Shown: positions 46,414-54,091, counted from the first letter of the stretch. The stretch is DNA of 64,000 bases from Lyngbya sp. CCAP 1446/10 (GCF_026130175.1 NZ_JAIGNI010000008.1:1-64000), one strand, 5' to 3'. Numbers and translations: made by a program. Notes: generated by a model not told the origin, from the letters alone.

Positions 46414-46480
46414 CAGAAACCGGGTTTTTTCCGATATCTTCGACTTTGATCGAATATGTTCGCAAAAACCCGGTTTCTCG
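46414..46480. repeat. AAACCGGGTTT-type dispersed inverted repeat
   Basis: AGAAACCGGGTTTTTTCCGA and CAAAAACCCGGTTTCTCGC with TATCTTCGACTTTGATCG between. It begins six bases after the TPR fragment EAALT, i.e. directly at the break in the TPR coding sequence. Confidence 0.75.
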
Positions 46481-46583
46481 CTATTTGGACAATTGGGAAA
46501 CGGTCGATTGCTCCCTAGCACCTTTTGCTATAATTATGCTTAAATAAATTAACTCCAATTATTAGTTTGTCATCCATTAATTG

Positions 46584-46811
46584 TGTAGGGGCGGGTTCAC
46601 CAACCATCTCTAATGAGTACCAACAATTGAAATAAACCCGCCCCTCTCCCAACCACAAATCCCAGATCGCACTTTCTGGAAAACCTAAAAACGATTGATC
46701 GCATTTGTAGAAAAATTGGAAACAAGCGATCGAATTTCTTCGGTGGGGTGGGGGCGGGTTTATCGGGATTGTTTGTGGGTATTAAATATGGTTGGGGAAC
46801 CCGCCCCTACA
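46584..46811. repeat. Two further GTAGGGGCGGGTT inverted elements
   Basis: 46584-46646 starts GTGTAGGGGCGGGTTCACC and ends AAACCCGCCCCTC; 46743-46811 starts GTGGGGTGGGGGCGGG and ends GGAACCCGCCCCTAC. Same family as 45118 and 45252. Confidence 0.72.
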
Positions 46812-46849
46812 GCAATTATGCCAACGCTATCAACTATTAACTATTAACT

Positions 46850-47137
46850 ATGAATGAAAACCGCGATCGAGTCCACTCCGAAGGTGAAGATTCCCAAGAA
46901 TATGAAAACTTTATCCTAGAATTATTGAAAGCAGAAGAAAACTATAGCGGAAAATCTGTAACTGGCGATCGCATTTTACACGGTGGCCTTAGAAGTCCGC
47001 AGCCGCGATGCCTTTTCCGAACAATGGCAAAGACGCAAAATAATCTGGCAGTTGCCTATAGTAACAGAATCAGGGGAGAGAAAGCTGAGAATATCGAACG
47101 GGCGATCGCATATTACACTCCTTACAAAATTGTCTAG
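46850..47137 (+). pseudogene. Frameshifted fragment of a second TPR(-CHAT) gene
   Basis: The 95-codon frame starts like the N-terminal linker of the neighbour (NENRDRV..., DSQEYENFILELLKAEE) and ends with TPR text (AKTQNNLAVAYSNRIRGEKAENIERAIAYY). The middle (RILHGGLRSPQPRCLFRTM) is nonsense, but in another frame the same bases read AIAFYTVALEVRSRDAFSEQW, a perfect TPR unit. So at least one frameshift and a large deletion have destroyed it. It stops at 47137, where the small hydrophobic gene of the other strand begins. Confidence 0.8.
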
Positions 47138-47457
47138 CATCCCATAATCCCTTTAATCTGCTCTACAAGCTGTGACACCAATCCCAAGGACATACCAGCA
47201 GCCCCTAACTGTGCTGCTATTGCAGCCGCTATGGATTCAAGTGTTGCACCAGCCATAATCATCTCTACGATTGTGGTTGCCATAAATACCATTGTAACTA
47301 CACTAGCTGGAACCAAAACTACCAGCCCTCCGACCATTGCTGTTACTGCGGCAACAATAAGCATAGACTCAATTGGATTAGGGCTGTGGCATAATGTCGC
47401 GAATAAACCTAGTCCTGTCAAGTTATTAAATTGTAACAAAGGTAAAAAGATAGTCAT
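47134..47457 (-). CDS. Small hydrophobic protein inside the broken TPR-CHAT locus
   Basis: A 107-residue protein on the strand opposite to its neighbours, with a strong GGTGGAG seven bases before ATG 47457. It has two or three hydrophobic segments (about 30-60 and 62-92) rich in Ala, Val, Met and Ile (MLIVAAVTAMVGGLVVLVPA, TMVFMATTIVEMIMAGATL). It ends QLVEQIKGIMGC. I recognise no family. Size and composition would fit a pore-forming peptide, a membrane anchor or a bacteriocin-like product, but nothing proves it. It sits exactly between the TPR remnants and the CHAT part. Confidence 0.65.
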   Translation of the reverse strand: MTIFLPLLQFNNLTGLGLFATLCHSPNPIESMLIVAAVTAMVGGLVVLVPASVVTMVFMATTIVEMIMAGATLESIAAAIAAQLGAAGMSLGLVSQLVEQIKGIMGC

Positions 47458-47807
47458 TTTGAATCTCCACCAAACATTATCTATTCAATATGATAGTATC
47501 TAGCCTCCAAGTTTAGCAACCCTACTTAACTAGCACCAGGGCGATCCCCCCTACCTCGCCGAGTCAACCGCAAATTACCCCAAAAAATACGACCGCATTT
47601 TTTGAGGCTGCTTTAACTGTTCGTGCCCTTGAGGATTTCCCGTTCAATAACGTAGCAACCTTAAATAACCTGGGCTGGGCTTATCTGAAAAAACTAGACT
47701 ACATTAACCAAGAAAAACCAGCAGACACCAACCAAAAAGCAGCAACTCTCCAAAGTGCCTACGATACCTTTAAAAATGCCATAACCGGAGCCGCCAAACT
47801 GCGGAAG

Positions 47808-49403
47808 TTGGAATCGCAAAATGAAACCAAACAAAAACATGACTTGCAGTGGGATAGACTCTACATGGGCATGGTGCAAGTATGTCTCGATCGCCAAAGC
47901 AACCAAGAAGCACTAGAATATGCCGAAGCCAACAAAGCCCGCAACCTTGCAGAATTAATCGCCCAAAAACAGGAAATCCCCAAAACCCTAACACCCATCA
48001 CCTTCAGCGAAATCACCCAACTCCTCACCCCCAACACCGCCCTGATTGAGTGGTACATCACCGACGCAGAAATCATCACCTTTGTCCTCACTTACCCCGA
48101 CGTGCTGACAGTGCATCGGAATCGTCAATGCGCTGAATTAATAGACTTAGCTAATGAATACCGAACCGCCTACAAACAAAGCAAAACCGACTGGCAAAAA
48201 CAACTTGCTACCCGGCTCCAGCGCCTCGCAGACATCCTCCAAATCACCACAATCCTGCCGCCATCAAGTACCCGCTTAATCCTAATTCCCCAGTGGTTGC
48301 TGCACCTGTTCCCCCTCCACGCCCTACCCCTAACAGACGGCGAATTCTTATTAGATAAATACCTCGAAGGCATTCAATACGCCCCCAGTTGCCAACTCCT
48401 GCAACAGATTACCATCCACCCAAATTTTGACCAACTCCTCGCCCTGCAAAACCCCACCTCGGATCTGCGCTACACCGATTTAGAAGTCGCCAGCATCGCC
48501 CCCAAATTCGCGATTAGTCAAATACTCCGCGGCGATGAAGCGAGTAAAACAAATCTCCTAGAAAAGTATCTAGATCAGTTAGAAAATGCCCACTGCGCGC
48601 ACTTTTCCTGTCACGGCTCCTTCAATCCCGACGATCCGCTAAAATCGTTTTTAATCTTGTCTGGCGGCATCGTAGGGGAAGAACCCCCCCAGCCCCCCTT
48701 GCTAAGGGGGGAGCAAGAGGAAGAATTTATCAAAGTCCCCGTTGTTTCCAATCAAGAACCCCCCCAGCCCCCCTTGCTAAGGGGGGAGCAAGAGGAAGAA
48801 GTTATCAAAGTCCCCGTTATTTCCAATCAAGAACCCCCCCAGCCCCCCTTGCTAAGGGGGGAGCAAGAGGAAGAAGTTATCAAAGTCCCCCTTAGCAAGG
48901 GGGATTTAGGGGGTTCTGATCGTTACGTGGAATGGCGCGCCGGCAAAACAGCCGACATTAACAAATGCCTAACATTAGCAGACATCTTGCTACTGCAATT
49001 CAAACATTGCCGCCTAGTCGTGCTTTCCGCCTGCGAAACGGCGCTAATTGACACCCAAAATCGCTCCGATTATATTGGATTACCGACAGGATTTATCCAC
49101 GCCGGTGCAATGGGAACCCTAGCCAGTCTTTGGGCTGTCAACGACCTCTCCACCGCCTTGATGATGGTAAAATTCTATGAATTGCTACAACCTGGAGTTA
49201 GCATCGGTAAAGCCCTCCACGATACCCAGCGCTGGTTTAAGTCTGCCAAAACCCCAGATTTGGTATCATGGGTGCAGGAATCCGATAGTTTTGATGGCGA
49301 TCGGAGAAAACCGATACTCAAGGAATTAAAAGGCTACAATAAGGATGAAAAACCCTACGGCGATGTTTATCATTGGGGAGCGTTTTGTGCGATCGGATTA
49401 TAA
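47808..49403 (+). CDS. CHAT-domain (caspase-like) protein, 5'-truncated TPR-CHAT half, with repeat-derived insert
   Basis: A 531-residue product from ATG 47808; the same frame is open from 47517 and encodes TPR text from 47592 (FFEAALTVRALEDFPFNNV, NNLGWAYL), so the real 5' end is missing or altered. A C-terminal TPR (DRQSNQEALEYAEANKARNLAELI) leads to the CHAT peptidase with catalytic His269 (AHFSCHGSF) and Cys409 (RLVVLSACETAL). Both catalytic residues are present. Between them, residues 291-370 are three 25-residue repeats (EPPQPPLLRGEQEEE..) encoded by a palindromic DNA repeat (48681-48920). CHAT proteases act as effectors or transducers in conflict systems. Whether this one is still expressed is doubtful. 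Confidence 0.82.
   Translation: MESQNETKQKHDLQWDRLYMGMVQVCLDRQSNQEALEYAEANKARNLAELIAQKQEIPKTLTPITFSEITQLLTPNTALIEWYITDAEIITFVLTYPDVLTVHRNRQCAELIDLANEYRTAYKQSKTDWQKQLATRLQRLADILQITTILPPSSTRLILIPQWLLHLFPLHALPLTDGEFLLDKYLEGIQYAPSCQLLQQITIHPNFDQLLALQNPTSDLRYTDLEVASIAPKFAISQILRGDEASKTNLLEKYLDQLENAHCAHFSCHGSFNPDDPLKSFLILSGGIVGEEPPQPPLLRGEQEEEFIKVPVVSNQEPPQPPLLRGEQEEEVIKVPVISNQEPPQPPLLRGEQEEEVIKVPLSKGDLGGSDRYVEWRAGKTADINKCLTLADILLLQFKHCRLVVLSACETALIDTQNRSDYIGLPTGFIHAGAMGTLASLWAVNDLSTALMMVKFYELLQPGVSIGKALHDTQRWFKSAKTPDLVSWVQESDSFDGDRRKPILKELKGYNKDEKPYGDVYHWGAFCAIGL
48681..48920. repeat. Three in-frame 75-bp repeats of the CCCCCTTGCTAAGGGGG family inside the CHAT gene
   Basis: Units start at 48681, 48756 and 48831 (period exactly 75 bases = 25 codons). 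Each contains CCCCCCCAGCCCCCCTTGCTAAGGGGGG, i.e. a palindrome around TTGCTAAG (written here only as the motif), and CAAAGTCCCC. The last unit ends in CTTAGCAAGGGGGATTTAGG, the facing half of the dispersed element. The reading frame is kept throughout. Confidence 0.9.
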
Positions 49404-49463
49404 TTTGATTATGGTTGGCGTATCGTATTGGGGTATAATTCCAGGAAAGATTTAATTCGATCC

Positions 49464-50288
49464 ATGAAAACCGACAGCATATTTTACAATATCTTCCAAG
49501 AATTTCCCTTTGTATTCTTTGCCCTTCTGGGCCTATCAGCCGATAGTGCCAACCAATACCAATTTACATCCCAAGAGGTCAAACAATTATCCTTTCGCCT
49601 AGACGGTTTATTTCTACCAATCATCCCCGATCCTCAACTACCATTCTACATTGTCGAAGTCCAATTTCAACCAGATCCAACTTTCTACTATCGTCTGTTT
49701 GCCGAACTATTCATCTATCTCAAACAATACCAACCGCCGCACCCTTGGCAATTGGTAGTCATCTACCCAAATCGGCAAACCGAAAGAGAAAGCAACATCC
49801 ACTTTCAGGAAATGCTGGCACTCCCAAAAATCACCCGTATTTACATCGATGAACTAAGTGCATCAGAAACAGCATCTCTACCGATAAAAGTGCTAAAACT
49901 GGTAATCGAACCAGACAACACTGCCGAAAACTTTGCCATAGACTTAGCCAGACAAGCCGAAACCGAAATATCGGATATCACAGCCAGAAAAAACTTCATC
50001 AACTTACTAGAAATCATCATTGTTTACAAATTACCCCAAAAAACCAGAGAGGAAGTTGCCGCCATGTTTAGCCTAACTGACTTAAAACAAACCCGATTTT
50101 ATCAAGACGTTTTTGCCGAAGGACAAGCCGAAGCTAAACAACGAGAAAAAGCTGCTATTCTCAGAAATTTTAGTCGGGGATTAGCTATAGAAGATATTGC
50201 TACATTCTTAGACTTACCTGTAGCCGAAGTAGCAGCGACTATCGCCGAATCTCAAAAAGAACAACCTGAACAAGCCGAGCAAAATTAG
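49464..50288 (+). CDS. DUF2887/Rpn-family putative nuclease (transposase-like)
   Basis: A 274-residue protein of the PD-(D/E)XK group related to Rpn/YhgA recombination-promoting nucleases, common in cyanobacteria as DUF2887. It starts MKTDSIFYNIFQEFPFVFFALLG. The likely catalytic residues are the Asp in RLDGLFLP and Glu-x-Gln in FYIVEVQFQPD, so the usual ExK Lys is Gln here as in the family. The C-terminal third (KLPQKTREEVAAMFSLTDLKQTRFYQDVF, then a helix-turn-helix-like EDIATFLDLPVAEVAATI; shortened) is duplicated downstream. The start is ATG 49464, 12 codons inside the longest frame. Confidence 0.85.
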   Translation: MKTDSIFYNIFQEFPFVFFALLGLSADSANQYQFTSQEVKQLSFRLDGLFLPIIPDPQLPFYIVEVQFQPDPTFYYRLFAELFIYLKQYQPPHPWQLVVIYPNRQTERESNIHFQEMLALPKITRIYIDELSASETASLPIKVLKLVIEPDNTAENFAIDLARQAETEISDITARKNFINLLEIIIVYKLPQKTREEVAAMFSLTDLKQTRFYQDVFAEGQAEAKQREKAAILRNFSRGLAIEDIATFLDLPVAEVAATIAESQKEQPEQAEQN

Positions 50289-50308
50289 TCAACGTACACT
50301 AAAATTAG

Positions 50309-50371
50309 TAGGGTGCGTCAGTTGCGAAAATCCTGATTTTTCGTACCAACCTAAGACTGACGCACCTTACA
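50309..50371. repeat. Inverted repeat TAGGGTGCGTCAG .. CTGACGCACCTTAC
   Basis: An 11-13 base inverted repeat separated by about 37 bases, located between the DUF2887 gene and its truncated duplicate. Elements with GGTGCGTCA ends are common small repeats in cyanobacterial genomes; no coding content. It may mark the duplication or deletion junction. Confidence 0.7.
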
Positions 50372-50421
50372 AGTGAATTGTTGACAAATTACCGAAAAAA
50401 TTCCGAGAGAAGATTGCCGCT

Positions 50422-50796
50422 ATGTTTCACCGGAGTGACTTAAAGAAAGGCAGAGTTTATCAAGATCTTTTTGAAGAAGCACAAGCCGAAGTATACGCTC
50501 AAACTAAACAGCGAGAAAAAACTATAACTCTCAGACTTTATAGTCTAGGATTAAGTGTAGAAGATATTGCTACAGTCCTAGACTTACCTGTAACTGAAGT
50601 ATCAGCGACTATCGCTCAAGATCAACAAGTAAAATCTGAAATTAAACAACGAGAAAAAGCTGCGGTTTTGAGAATGGTTAGTGGGGGATTAGCTAAACAA
50701 GATATTGCTATGTTTCTAGACTGGACTGTATATGAAGTAGTAGAGGCTATCACCGAATCTCAACAAGAGCAATCCGAACCAAATTCATCAAACTAA
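50422..50796 (+). pseudogene. N-terminally truncated DUF2887 duplicate with extra C-terminal unit
   Basis: The 124 codons match only the last third of the preceding gene: AAMFHRSDLKKGRVYQDLFEEAQAE against AAMFSLTDLKQTRFYQDVFAEGQAE (shown in part). Codons before the ATG still read KLPKKFREKI, so homology starts upstream without a start codon and the nuclease part is missing. Within it the unit KQREKxxxLRxxSxGLxxxDIAxxLDxxVxEVxxxI occurs twice, one copy more than in the parent. It could still be translated from ATG 50422 as a short helical protein. Confidence 0.75.
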
Positions 50797-50844
50797 AGTA
50801 TACTTTAATCGGTTTTCAATTCAAACTACTTCTGAGGTAAAATC

Positions 50845-51198
50845 ATGAATGAAGTCGATATTTTGTCCCAAATTTATAACGCCATTACCACCGCCCCCGC
50901 AATTTTTACTCCCCCTTTCATCGAAAGATTGCTCGCCGAAGTCCTCCCATTAGCAGAATCTGGTGCTGATAACGATACTGTGGAAGATGCTATCAATAAA
51001 CTCTATAGAGAGTTTACAAAGGTCAGAGATGACATTAAAGGTCTGAAGAGAAAAAATTTAGATGATGCCGAACCAGAAATCACACCTGGTTATGAAACGG
51101 TAAAAAATGAATATCCCGATATCGAAAAGCTAGAAGCAAATTTGAAAAAACGCATTCAAGAAGCCTCAAATATCTCTGCTGCCGATGCTAAAAATTGA
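50845..51198 (+). CDS. Small acidic helical protein, CATRA-associated-like
   Basis: A 117-residue, mostly helical acidic protein (MNEVDILSQIYNAITTAPAIF.., DDIKGLKRKNLDDAEPEI, KLEANLKKRIQEAS). A GAGGT lies seven bases before ATG 50845. It overlaps the next gene by 14 bases (51185-51198), so the two are translated together. I do not know a firm family. Size, position and overlap match the small partner proteins reported next to CHAT/TPR-associated (CATRA) proteins in prokaryotic conflict systems; this is inference. Confidence 0.68.
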   Translation: MNEVDILSQIYNAITTAPAIFTPPFIERLLAEVLPLAESGADNDTVEDAINKLYREFTKVRDDIKGLKRKNLDDAEPEITPGYETVKNEYPDIEKLEANLKKRIQEASNISAADAKN

Positions 51199-52654
51199 TC
51201 ATCCCCAAGTCTATATCTACAGCTACCAACTCAGCAAAAAAAGCAGCAAAACAGCAGCTAACTCAATCTGGACTTGGGCTAATAGTATCTGGCAACATTT
51301 CAGCCAAGAAAAAGAGCTAATTTTTTCCCAAGCTAACCTCGGTTATCCCCTAACTAGAGCAAAAAAGTTTTCGCATTCAAATAAAATTGATGGTTCCTTC
51401 AAGTTTTGCCTTCTGGAGGATAGTGAAGGAATTTTAGCTAGAATTGGCAGCCCAGAAACTGATGAAAATAAAGGCATAGAAATCACAGAATTAAAAGATT
51501 TTAATGTTAATAATCTCATGCTTGCTGATAGTTATAAAGATTGGCTGGGACAGACTATTTTTATAACCTACAAATTACCAACCGATCAACCTCTCACTAA
51601 AAAATACCTCCGCCAAGTTGCGGATGACTGTTTAAAGAATCTCTTCCCAGAAGCATCTGTGCGTCCACCTTTTTACCGCGATACTAAGTTACTGGGTTCT
51701 GCAATTTTTGAGTATAGTTCGATCAAAAGTCAATTACAAGTCTTTGTTTATCGGGTTGACGATGAGATTGAGGAAAAACTAGCGAAAATTGTTCAACGTT
51801 TGTTTGAACTGTTTTATTACCGCCATAAAATCACTAAGGCTTTTATTGATAGTCGCAAAAATCATTATTTACTGAAGCAGGAATATGCTAAGATTGAGGA
51901 TACGATCAAAAGTTTAGAAACAAAAATTGCTGAAGTAACTCAGGTTGGAGTGCCAAATGATGTTGACAACCCAAAAAATGTTGATATTGATAAGTCTTTA
52001 ACATATCTAAAAAGGAAACTAAAAGATCTACTTTTAGAAAGCTTGGATTATCAAAGAGCATTAGAAGGTTTAGAAAATTTTAATAATACGATAAATATTC
52101 ATGTTTATAACTATCAGGAAAAACTATCTGAAATCTGTGATAAATGGCAAATGTCAACTGAAGATTTAAGAACATTTAAGTTTTTTATTGATAGAAGTTG
52201 TCCGTATTTTCAACGACAAATTCAGGGCGATTTAGGCTATTTTAAACATGGTACTGATTTGATTAAGATTGCGGTGGATTTGGTGGCCGGGATTGTGGAT
52301 ATTGAACAAGCAGAAATCGATCGCTCTTTAGAAAGAACTATTCAAATATGGGGTACTGGATTAGGGGCTGGAGGCCTTGTGGTGTCTGCGGTTGCCAATT
52401 ATATCGAGAAACCCATAGTGTTCAGAATACCTCAAAAAGGGGATGTGCTTCATCCGGCTGTAGCTAGTCTGTTGTTGAGTCTCTTGGTTGTAATCGTGGT
52501 TTCTGGAGTGGTGGCCCGGATTAATGGTGCGTGGAAGATTAATCCGTTGAGATGGTTTCGGCGCAAGTTTCAACCTCTGAGATTGCCCGATTCCCAAAGT
52601 CCACCAGTTAATGATATGTTACGGGAAACGGAAGAAGAAAGACTCGGCGGTTGA
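51185..52654 (+). CDS. CATRA-like membrane protein (CHAT/TPR-associated), two C-terminal TM segments
   Basis: A 489-residue protein. Residues 1-200 form an alpha/beta domain (PQVYIYSYQLSKKS, LIFSQANLGYP, GQTIFITYKLP, SAIFEYSSIKSQLQVFVYRVDD); 205-370 are helical and coiled-coil (KQEYAKIEDTIKSLETKIAEV). Then come two membrane segments (about 385-410 and 420-445: LGAGGLVVSAVANYI, VASLLLSLLVVIVVSGVVA) and a basic cytosolic tail. This plan fits the proteins named CASPASE/TPR-repeat-associated (CATRA), which are proposed to couple a CHAT protease to the membrane. The last codons (LGG-stop) come from the dispersed repeat at 52641. I cannot confirm the family without a profile search. Confidence 0.65.
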   Translation: MLKIDHPQVYIYSYQLSKKSSKTAANSIWTWANSIWQHFSQEKELIFSQANLGYPLTRAKKFSHSNKIDGSFKFCLLEDSEGILARIGSPETDENKGIEITELKDFNVNNLMLADSYKDWLGQTIFITYKLPTDQPLTKKYLRQVADDCLKNLFPEASVRPPFYRDTKLLGSAIFEYSSIKSQLQVFVYRVDDEIEEKLAKIVQRLFELFYYRHKITKAFIDSRKNHYLLKQEYAKIEDTIKSLETKIAEVTQVGVPNDVDNPKNVDIDKSLTYLKRKLKDLLLESLDYQRALEGLENFNNTINIHVYNYQEKLSEICDKWQMSTEDLRTFKFFIDRSCPYFQRQIQGDLGYFKHGTDLIKIAVDLVAGIVDIEQAEIDRSLERTIQIWGTGLGAGGLVVSAVANYIEKPIVFRIPQKGDVLHPAVASLLLSLLVVIVVSGVVARINGAWKINPLRWFRRKFQPLRLPDSQSPPVNDMLRETEEERLGG

Positions 52655-52696
52655 AACCGCGTCTACACAAACGATGTCCGCCTCCGCGGACTAAGA
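52641..52696. repeat. Dispersed GCGGAGGC element (inverted copy) overlapping the 3' end of the CATRA-like gene
   Basis: Reads CTCGGCGGTTGAAACCGCG TCTACACAAACGATGTCC GCCTCCGCGGAC, the reverse of the 5092 copy. The stop codon at 52652-52654 lies inside GGTTGAAACC, so the element ends the reading frame. Confidence 0.75.
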
Positions 52697-52716
52697 GATC
52701 AGAAATAAGAGAGAAT

Positions 52717-53871
52717 TTAGAAGTGTTGAAATCCTCGATCGATCTTTAAGCCAACATCAGCATAAATACCGCTGCTATCACTCAACAAAATATCGCTGCT
52801 TTCGGTAGTGATTCCCACGATCGCACTACCATCACCGATTCGATCGACCAATAGCTTAGCATGGGCGATCGGCAAAAACAACACTAACTCGAAATCTTCG
52901 CCGCCGTACAACGCCCAGTCTAAAGCTGTTTCGGTTGATACGATTTCCCTTAAAATAGGGGGAATTGGTATTTTCGCGCGATCGACTTTTGCACCCACAC
53001 CGCTAGCCCGACAAACTTGCACAATCGCATCAGCTAAACCGTCGCTGCTATCCATTCCGGCGATTGCAATTGGGGAATTAACCCCCCCCTGCCCCCCCTT
53101 GCTAAGGGGGGGAGAAAGAGAATTCGACTCTTGTTTCTCACCCTTAGTAATCGGGGAATTGAGGGGGGGTTCCATTTCCAACTCTTGCTTCCCCCCCTTA
53201 GCAAGGGGGGGACTGAGGGGGGGTTCCATCGCACCCGTAGCATCTAAAATTTCCCAAATAACGGGCAAAACATCCAGTCGCGGTTTAGGCTGCTGATGAG
53301 CGAGAATTAAAGAAGTTCGATCGCCCTTTTCCAGATTTTGCCCAAATTCTGGATTCAACAACAATTCTAATCCCGCGCGGGATGCTCCGTGAAACCCAGT
53401 CGCCACAATCGCCCAATTCGATCGCGCATTAGACCTGCGAATGGTACGATCGCATTCAACCTCCCCAAAAGCAGTAATCGCAACTGTCACCACGGGCGAT
53501 CGCACCACATCCCCACCGGCGATCGGCGTATGATACACTTCCAAACAAGCCGTCATCCCCCGATAAAACTCTTCCACCCACTCCACAGCCGTATCCGCAC
53601 TCACAGCCAGGGCTACCGTCACCGCCAGAGGGGTTGCACCCATCGCGGCCAGATCCGACAAATTCGCCGCTGCGGCGCGCCAGCCTGCATAATAAGGGCC
53701 TGTGGTGCGATCGCTAAAATGCACACCATCCACCAACATATCTGTAGTGATAGCCAGAGATTGGTCAGGATTTGTCGGAAGTACCGCACAATCATCTCCC
53801 ACAATTTCGGCGGGGCAGAATTTTTGTAGTATTCTTAAAAGACCTTGTTCTCCGATATCTTTAATCAGCAT
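52717..53871 (-). CDS. thiL: Thiamine-monophosphate kinase with repeat-derived insert
   Basis: ATP-dependent kinase that converts thiamine phosphate to thiamine diphosphate, the cofactor form. Motifs present: IGDDCAVLP, TTDMLVDGVHFS, AAANLSDLAAMGATP, GGDVVRSP, ATGFHGASRAGLELL and MDSSDGLADAI. At 384 residues it is about 50 longer than usual. The extra residues (about 215-267, MEPPLSPPLAKGG..NSLSPPLSKGGQGG) are encoded by the dispersed CCCCCTTAGCAAGG element and lie just before the SSDGLA motif. Catalytic motifs are all intact, so the enzyme may tolerate the insert. The start is ATG 53871. Confidence 0.94.
   Translation of the reverse strand: MLIKDIGEQGLLRILQKFCPAEIVGDDCAVLPTNPDQSLAITTDMLVDGVHFSDRTTGPYYAGWRAAAANLSDLAAMGATPLAVTVALAVSADTAVEWVEEFYRGMTACLEVYHTPIAGGDVVRSPVVTVAITAFGEVECDRTIRRSNARSNWAIVATGFHGASRAGLELLLNPEFGQNLEKGDRTSLILAHQQPKPRLDVLPVIWEILDATGAMEPPLSPPLAKGGKQELEMEPPLNSPITKGEKQESNSLSPPLSKGGQGGVNSPIAIAGMDSSDGLADAIVQVCRASGVGAKVDRAKIPIPPILREIVSTETALDWALYGGEDFELVLFLPIAHAKLLVDRIGDGSAIVGITTESSDILLSDSSGIYADVGLKIDRGFQHF
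53071..53232. repeat. CCCCCTTAGCAAGGGGG palindromic element inserted in thiL
   Basis: Several facing palindromes: CCCCTTGCTAAGGGGGG, TTAGTAATCGGGGAATTGAGG and CCCCTTAGCAAGGGGGG, separated by 45-50 bases. In-frame in thiL; compare 48681-48920 in the CHAT gene and non-coding copies at 3187 and 32095. Confidence 0.88.
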
Positions 53872-54091
53872 AGTATAGAGAATTTTTTATTAATTTGATA
53901 CTATTATATTTGATTTTATCTACTATTGTTTATGAGTGTTTTGGATTTATTTAACCGCAGAGAGCGCAGAGGGCGCAGAGGAAGAGAATAGAGATATGAA
54001 CAATTCGGACATCAACTTATTTGACAAGTAAACCTAAATATAATACTAGATTCTCGAATTCTTTGAGGATTCGAGAATCTAACATGATTTC

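Larger units (their letters stand above)
46392..46849. other. Repeat cluster interrupting the TPR-CHAT locus
   Basis: In order: the 14-mer GAGGCTGCTTTAAC at 46395-46408, an AAACCGGGTTT element (46414-46480), and GGGGCGGGTT elements at 46584-46646 and 46743-46811. The 14-mer recurs exactly at 47604-47617, where the TPR reading resumes. No gene is supported here. Confidence 0.7.

Noticed and set aside
48681-48920. CRISPR-like array
   Set aside because: Three directly adjacent 75-bp units in frame inside a coding sequence, no spacers.
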